Source: Tsukamurella sp. 1534 (GTDB lineage Bacteria; Actinomycetota; Actinomycetes; Mycobacteriales; Mycobacteriaceae). From it: a stretch of 64,000 nt of DNA. The stretch is from the NCBI RefSeq assembly GCF_000312385.1, contig NZ_HE997626.1:1-64000 (forward strand), given 5' to 3'. The notes beneath the pieces were generated by a model, which saw only the letters and a list, made by a program, of their open reading frames with translations, was not told where the DNA came from and did not search any database. How positions within the stretch are numbered: position 1 is the first letter of the stretch; the number at the start of each line of letters is the position of its first letter. A program made the position numbers and the translations under genes. This document shows positions 59,548-64,000 of the stretch, one piece after another.

Positions 59548-60375
59548 ATGAAGAGTTTCCGCGGCAAGGTCGCCGTGATCACCGGTGCGGCGTCGGGCAT
59601 GGGGCGCGAGCTGGCCCTCCAACTCGCCGACGAGGGCGCCAAGCTGTCCCTCTGCGATTACGATCCCGCGGGCCTCGAGGAGACCGCCGAGCTCGCCCGC
59701 GCCCGCGGCGCCGAGGTGCACAGCAAGGTGGTCAACGTCGGCGAGCGCGAGCAGCTGCTGGCCTACGCCGACGAGGTCGTCGAGCACTACGGCACCGTCA
59801 ACCTGCTGTTCAACAACGCCGGCATCGCGCACCACGAGCCCGTCGAGACCACGTCGTTCAAGGACTACGACCGGGTCATGGACATCGACTTCTGGGGCGT
59901 CGTCAACGGCACCAAGGCGTTCCTGCCGCACCTCATCGCGTCGGGCGACGCGCACATCGTCAACACCAGCTCGCTGTTCGGGCTGCTGTCGGTGGGCGGC
60001 CAGAGCGCCTACAACGCCGCGAAGTTCGGCGTGCGCGGCTTCACCGAGGCGCTCCGCATCGAGATGCTCTCCACCCATCCCGAGGTGGGCGTCACCTGCG
60101 TGCACCCCGGCGGCATCAAGACGGCCATCGCCCGCAACGCCACCGGCGCCGAGGACAAGGACGCCGCGCACACCGCGGAGCTGTTCGACAAGTACCTCGC
60201 CCGCACCGAGGCCGACGACGCGGCCCGCACGATCCTGAACGGGGTCAAGAAGAACCGCGGCCGGGTGCTGGTGGGCGCCGACGCCAAGGTCATCGACGTG
60301 CTGGTCCGCCTCGGCGGCTCCGCCTACGAGCGCGTCAACGCGCTGATCGACACGCAGCTCAACAAGCGCCTCTGA
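59548..60375 (+). CDS. Short-chain dehydrogenase/reductase
   Basis: 275-residue SDR. Cofactor motif TGAASGMGRELA, NNAG (LLFNNAGIAHHE), catalytic Ser in NTSSLFGLLSVGGQ and YxxxK in SAYNAAKFGVRGF. Asp at the end of beta-2 (LCDYDPAG) suggests NAD preference. I chose the ATG at 59548 (GAGGA upstream) over the GTG at 59533. An SDR of this length sits near kgd in M. tuberculosis too. Substrate unknown, probably a hydrophobic alcohol or ketone. Controlled by the divergent TetR gene. Confidence 0.88.
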   Translation: MKSFRGKVAVITGAASGMGRELALQLADEGAKLSLCDYDPAGLEETAELARARGAEVHSKVVNVGEREQLLAYADEVVEHYGTVNLLFNNAGIAHHEPVETTSFKDYDRVMDIDFWGVVNGTKAFLPHLIASGDAHIVNTSSLFGLLSVGGQSAYNAAKFGVRGFTEALRIEMLSTHPEVGVTCVHPGGIKTAIARNATGAEDKDAAHTAELFDKYLARTEADDAARTILNGVKKNRGRVLVGADAKVIDVLVRLGGSAYERVNALIDTQLNKRL

Positions 60376-60386
60376 ATCCCCGTACG

Positions 60387-60421
60387 ACGAACGGCCGCGG
60401 GCAGTGCCCGCGGCCGTTCGT
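60387..60421. terminator. Bidirectional terminator between the SDR gene and lpqZ
   Basis: Perfect 16-bp stem (60387-60402 with 60406-60421) with a 3-base loop between two convergent genes, ending in ACGAAC/GTTCGT and followed by CTTCC. Strong GC core. Confidence 0.85.
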
Positions 60422-60429
60422 CTTCCGGA

Positions 60430-61329
60430 TCAGTTGAGCGGGTTCTCCGCCGACCAGTCGGCGGCGACCTCCTCGGGCGACTTCTCCCCCGCCTCCACCG
60501 ACGCCACCATCGCCGCGAGGTCGACGGTGGTCAGCGCGCCCGCGACCGCGGACAGTCGCTTGCTCTGCGCCACCGTGAGGCCGTCCCGGCGCATCAGCGG
60601 CACCACCGCCCGCGAGGGGACGACTCCGTCGGGGTCGGCGACCTGCGAGAGTTCCTGCGCCGCCGGCGAGAGGGTGCGCAGCTGCGCGATCGCGGCGCGC
60701 CCGTCGGACACGGCACGGGCGGCCGAGGCGTCGTCCACGACGACGGTGACCGGCCCCGTCGTACAGCCGTACCGTTCGGCGACGTCGGTGGGCGATCCCG
60801 CCGGGACCGCCACGGGTCCCGCGAGGCCCTCACAGCCCTGGAGCGATGCGGGCGGCGCCGCCTTCGCGACGAAGAGCATCGACTGGTCCAGCGCGAGCGT
60901 CGGGTCGCCGAGGCCGAGCCCCTCGGGCAGGACGCCACTGACAGCCACGAACTGCTCGTCCCACTGGTCCTTGCCCTCGGCACCGTCGGTCTTGGTCGAC
61001 GACGGTGGCGTCACGCCTGGGCGGTAGCGCTCCCACAACGCACCGGTCAGGGCCGGCGCCACCGTGATGTCACCCCGCTCGACGGCGACGACGGCGGCGT
61101 CGCCGGGACCGAGCCCGAGCCGCGTCTCGACCGGTCCACCGGCCATCCGGAGGGCGTTCGCGTAGATCACGGCCTCGATGCGAGAGGCGGCATCGTCGGA
61201 GGATCCGACGGTGACCGTCCCCTCGGTCCCGCGGGGCCCGAGATCGGCGGCGTCGCCGCCGTCGGTGCAACTCGCGACGGCGACCGCGGCGACCGCCAGC
61301 GCGGCCGCACGGAGCTTGGGAGATCTCAC
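60430..61329 (-). CDS. lpqZ: Substrate-binding lipoprotein of the glycine betaine/osmoprotectant ABC family (LpqZ)
   Basis: 299 residues. Signal peptide with lipobox AVASC, lipidated Cys21 when started at the GTG at 61329. The mature part fits type 2 periplasmic binding proteins of the OpuAC/OsmF class: TVTVGSSDDAASRIEAVIYA at the N-terminus and ITVAPALTGALWERY. No ABC permease or ATPase is nearby, as in M. tuberculosis, where LpqZ (Rv1244) is also an orphan beside an SDR gene. Ligand unproven. Confidence 0.8.
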   Translation of the reverse strand: MRSPKLRAAALAVAAVAVASCTDGGDAADLGPRGTEGTVTVGSSDDAASRIEAVIYANALRMAGGPVETRLGLGPGDAAVVAVERGDITVAPALTGALWERYRPGVTPPSSTKTDGAEGKDQWDEQFVAVSGVLPEGLGLGDPTLALDQSMLFVAKAAPPASLQGCEGLAGPVAVPAGSPTDVAERYGCTTGPVTVVVDDASAARAVSDGRAAIAQLRTLSPAAQELSQVADPDGVVPSRAVVPLMRRDGLTVAQSKRLSAVAGALTTVDLAAMVASVEAGEKSPEEVAADWSAENPLN

Positions 61330-61420
61330 GCCACTCTTTCTACCCGCCGGGCCGGGCGAACCGGGCACGCACCCGCCGCAGCGCCACGGCGGGCCCCCTC
61401 CCGGCGCTACTATTTCGAGC

Positions 61421-62506
61421 ATGCCGTCCATGCCGTCCATGCCCCGGCCTGGTGCGATCCGCCGAGACACCCGCGAGCCGGTGGTGCCGCGCGTCCCCGT
61501 GCCTGTGGCGCGGGCCGTGGTCGACTGCGGCGTCTACATCGACGGTGAGCGACTACCCGGCCGGTTCGGCTACGTCGAGGCCATCGAGGAGGTGCGGCGG
61601 CGCGGCGAGGGTTACGTGTGGGTGGGCCTGCTGGATCCGGATCAGCATCAGATGGACGAGGTGGCGCGGGTATTCGGACTGCACCCGCTGACCGTCGAGG
61701 ACACCCTGGTCACGCACACCCGCCCCAAGGTGGACCGGTTCGACGACACGCTGTTCCTCATCCTCAAGACGGTCAACTACGTGGGCCACGATCGCACCGA
61801 TCCCATGGCGCGCATCGTCGAGACGGGCGAGGTGATGGTGCTCGTCGGGCCCGACCACGTGATCACGGTGCGGCACGGGGAGCACGGCAGCCTGCGCCGG
61901 GTGCGCCGCACGCTGGAGGGAAGCCCCGGACTGCTCAAGCTGGGCCCGTCCGCGGTGATGCACGCGGTGGCGGACCACGTCGTGGACTCCTACGTCGCGG
62001 TCTCCGACCTGCTCGAGGACGATATCGACCACGTCGAGGAGGAGGTCTTCCGCGCCGGATCCCGTACCAAGGTCGACGAGATCTACCAGCTCAAGCGCGA
62101 CGTGGTGGAGCTGCGTCGCGGCATCAACCCGCTCTCCCATGCCCTCAAGCGCCTCACGTGCGATTTCGACGACATCATCCCCGGTGAGATCCGGCGCTAC
62201 TTCTCCGACGTACTCGACCATCAGGCGATGGTCTCGGACCACGTGGAGACGTACAACGACGTGCTGAGCTCGCTCATCGACGCGGCACTCGCGAAGATCG
62301 GGATGCAGCAGAACGAGGACATGCGCAAGATGTCGGCGATCATCGGGCTGGTCGCGGTGCCGACGATGATCGCCGGGGTCTACGGGATGAACTTCGACAA
62401 CATGCCCGAGTTGCATTGGACCTACGGCTATTTCGTCGTCCTGGGAATCATGGCTGCGGCCTGTATCGCACTGTTCGTGGTGTTCCGGAAGATCAAATGG
62501 CTGTAG
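61421..62506 (+). CDS. corA: CorA-family magnesium/cobalt transporter
   Basis: 361 residues. A cytoplasmic N-terminal alpha/beta domain and long helices precede two C-terminal membrane helices; the signature YGMNFDNMPELHW follows the first. Three in-frame ATGs stand at 61421, 61430 and 61439 within a repeated ATGCCGTCC; I use the first. No strong ribosome site is visible. Pentameric passive channel for Mg2+ by family knowledge. Confidence 0.93.
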   Translation: MPSMPSMPRPGAIRRDTREPVVPRVPVPVARAVVDCGVYIDGERLPGRFGYVEAIEEVRRRGEGYVWVGLLDPDQHQMDEVARVFGLHPLTVEDTLVTHTRPKVDRFDDTLFLILKTVNYVGHDRTDPMARIVETGEVMVLVGPDHVITVRHGEHGSLRRVRRTLEGSPGLLKLGPSAVMHAVADHVVDSYVAVSDLLEDDIDHVEEEVFRAGSRTKVDEIYQLKRDVVELRRGINPLSHALKRLTCDFDDIIPGEIRRYFSDVLDHQAMVSDHVETYNDVLSSLIDAALAKIGMQQNEDMRKMSAIIGLVAVPTMIAGVYGMNFDNMPELHWTYGYFVVLGIMAAACIALFVVFRKIKWL

Positions 62507-62530
62507 CGCCGCCCGCCGGCGCGCAGCGGG

Positions 62531-63544
62531 TCAGCGTGCCGGCGCGCCGGTGCTGCCGCGGTCGATGAACACCGGCTCGCTGAGGTCCTGCAGGTCCTCG
62601 GCGGACTCCCCGGCCACGCGGCGCACGAGATAGCCGACGGCGCGGCTCGCCATCGCCCAGTGGTCGGGCCCGACGCTCGTGAGCCGGGGGCGCGTGAGGT
62701 CGCCGGCCTCGGTGCCGGCGAACAGGGACAGCACCGAGAGGTCCTGCGGGATACGCACACCCGCCGCGGTCGCGGCGGAGACGAACCCCAGGCCGGCGGT
62801 CTCGTTGCAGATGACCACGGCGGTGACCGGCTCGGCGGCGAGGCCCGCGTAGGCGTCCCATCCCGCGGCGAAGGTCGCCGGGGTGGGGAGGACCCGCGCC
62901 CGGACACCGTGTCGGGTGACCGCGGCGTCGATCGCCGCGGCCGACCGCACATCGACGCCCGGCCGGTGCGCTCCGTCGTCGCCCTCGGAGCGCACGAGCA
63001 CCGCCACATCGGTGTGCCCGAGCGCCGTCAGGTGCGCGACGGCCTCCTCCGCTGCCGCGTCGAAATCCGCGTCACAGAACGCCGTTCCCGTCGTGTCGTC
63101 CGTGCGGCCGATGAGGACGAAGGGCACGCCCGCCTCGCGCAGGTAGTCCACGCGGGCGTCCGCGGTGTACACCTCCATGACGAGGAACCCGTCCACGAGG
63201 CCCTGGCGCGCGGTCTCCCGCACCGAGTCCGCGTCGTCCGCGGGCCCGGGAAGGAGCAGCATGTGCGAGCCGAGGGCGCGGGCCTCGTCGGCGGCAGCGG
63301 TGAGGTACCCCGCCGTGTCGACGCCCTGCCCGAGCGATTCGGTGGTGAGGAGCAACCCCAGCAGTCCCGTGCGCCGGCCCGCGAGCGCCTGGGCGAGCGC
63401 GTTGGGCGCGTAGTCGAGGGCCTCCATCGCGACGAGGACCCGCCGCCGGGTCTCCTCGGAGATGGAGCGCGTGCCGCTGAGGACGTACGAGACGGTGCTG
63501 CGGGAGACCCCCGCAAGGCGCGCGACATCCGCCATGGTCGCCAC
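62531..63544 (-). CDS. LacI-family transcriptional regulator
   Basis: 337 residues. N-terminal helix-turn-helix and hinge (MADVARLAGVSRSTVSYVLS, then SISEETRRRVLVAMEALDYA) and a periplasmic-binding-protein-like sugar domain. It starts at the GTG at 63544 or the ATG at 63535. Divergent from a GH13 glucosidase gene; it very probably represses it through the palindrome at 63622-63641 and responds to a glucoside or maltose-type sugar. Confidence 0.92.
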   Translation of the reverse strand: MATMADVARLAGVSRSTVSYVLSGTRSISEETRRRVLVAMEALDYAPNALAQALAGRRTGLLGLLLTTESLGQGVDTAGYLTAAADEARALGSHMLLLPGPADDADSVRETARQGLVDGFLVMEVYTADARVDYLREAGVPFVLIGRTDDTTGTAFCDADFDAAAEEAVAHLTALGHTDVAVLVRSEGDDGAHRPGVDVRSAAAIDAAVTRHGVRARVLPTPATFAAGWDAYAGLAAEPVTAVVICNETAGLGFVSAATAAGVRIPQDLSVLSLFAGTEAGDLTRPRLTSVGPDHWAMASRAVGYLVRRVAGESAEDLQDLSEPVFIDRGSTGAPAR

Positions 63545-63621
63545 TCGTGCACCTCCTCGGTCGCCGCGCGAAAAGAAAAGCTCGCGGCCGATCCTACGTT
63601 TCCGCTACGCTGGGCGGAACG

Positions 63622-63641
63622 TTGTCGACGCGCGTCGACAA
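63622..63641. promoter_or_regulatory. LacI-type operator, perfect 20-bp palindrome
   Basis: The half-site TTGTCGACGC (63622-63631) is followed directly by its exact inverse, with the CpG centre typical of LacI operators. It lies 34 bases before the glucosidase start. A second, looser inverted repeat TTCCGC-N8-GCGGAA (63600-63619) is next to it. Confidence 0.8.
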
Positions 63642-63674
63642 TTCAGGTGATACGAAGTCTTCGAAGGGAGAGTC

Positions 63675-64000
63675 GTGGTTCTCAAGGACCTCGGAACGGC
63701 CGACTGGTGGCGCCAGGCGGTGGTGTACCAGATCTATCCGCGCAGCTTCGCCGATTCCAACGGCGACGGCATCGGCGACCTGCCCGGTATCACCTCGCGG
63801 GTGCCCTACCTCCGCGAGCTCGGCATCGACGCCGTGTGGCTGAGCCCCTTCTACCCGTCCGAGCTCGCGGACGGCGGGTACGACGTGGCCGACTACCGGA
63901 ACGTGGACCCCCGCCTCGGCACTCTCGAGGACTTCGACGCCATGAGCGCCGCGTTGCACGACGCCGGCATCAAGCTGATCGTCGACATCGTTCCCAACCA
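63675..64000 (+). CDS. GH13 alpha-glucosidase, 5' part only
   Basis: The first 108 residues of a family 13 glycoside hydrolase, cut by the window edge. QAVVYQIYPRSFADSNGDGI, DLPGITSRVPYLRELGIDAV and WLSPFYPSELADGGYDVADY form the start of the barrel, and KLIVDIVPNQ begins the first conserved GH13 region. It is closest to oligo-1,6-glucosidase/alpha-glucosidase (AglA, MalL); trehalose synthase is possible. GTG start at 63675 with GAAGGGAG 5-12 bases upstream. Under LacI control by context. Confidence 0.9.
   Translation, partial: MVLKDLGTADWWRQAVVYQIYPRSFADSNGDGIGDLPGITSRVPYLRELGIDAVWLSPFYPSELADGGYDVADYRNVDPRLGTLEDFDAMSAALHDAGIKLIVDIVPN

Overview
This 64 kb window is GC-rich, high-coding-density chromosomal DNA from a mycolic-acid actinomycete (order Mycobacteriales). 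The evidence is an mce/yrbE operon, a MurA with Asp in place of the catalytic Cys, an ATP synthase with a fused b-delta subunit, the multifunctional Kgd, LpqZ, a CtpE-like P-ATPase and a DUF3558 lipoprotein. Gene order follows, from memory, the Mycobacterium tuberculosis blocks Rv1315-Rv1292 (murA back to argS) and Rv1249c-Rv1239c (kgd neighbourhood). A Tsukamurella-like genus is my guess only; nothing in the sequence names the genus.

Layout. 1-474: tandem promoters on the minus strand that very probably feed an rRNA operon just outside the window. 475-2826: murA, a PduO-type cobalamin adenosyltransferase and a DUF2550 protein. 2854-10943: the atp operon (minus strand), from an AtpI-like protein through atpB-E-F-H-A-G-D-C to a strong terminator. 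10950-12155: wecA. 12425-21577: a complete yrbEAB-mceABCDEF-mam operon on the plus strand, placed between wecA and sua5, which adjoin each other in M. tuberculosis. 21662-33425: a minus-strand housekeeping run, argS-lysA-hom-thrC-thrB-rho-rpmE-prfA-prmC-sua5. 33546-34859: tRNA-Arg(CCG) followed by a mobile-element scar containing a broken tyrosine recombinase, a small secreted protein and an IS21 istB fragment. 34862-45335: accessory and transport genes, including an orphan ABC ATPase divergent from an FUSC protein, a CtpE-like ATPase, an MFS permease, an Esx-like/DUF3558 gene pair and a FadD-type ligase. 45336-53917: a six-gene minus-strand string whose core is an SNF2 ATPase, a SWIM zinc-finger protein and an SbcD/SbcC-like pair. 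54042-62506: the kgd region with a TetR/SDR pair, lpqZ and corA. 62531-64000: a LacI regulator divergent from a truncated GH13 glucosidase across a perfect 20-bp palindrome.

Functionally the window is mostly core: energy generation, aspartate-family amino acids, translation termination, cell-envelope precursors and lipid import. The less ordinary parts are the mce insertion, the tRNA-Arg scar, the Esx-like/lipoprotein pair at 42665-43641 and the DNA-processing operon at 45336-53917. I saw no CRISPR array, intact prophage or intact insertion sequence. All family assignments come from motifs and remembered family features, not from a database search.
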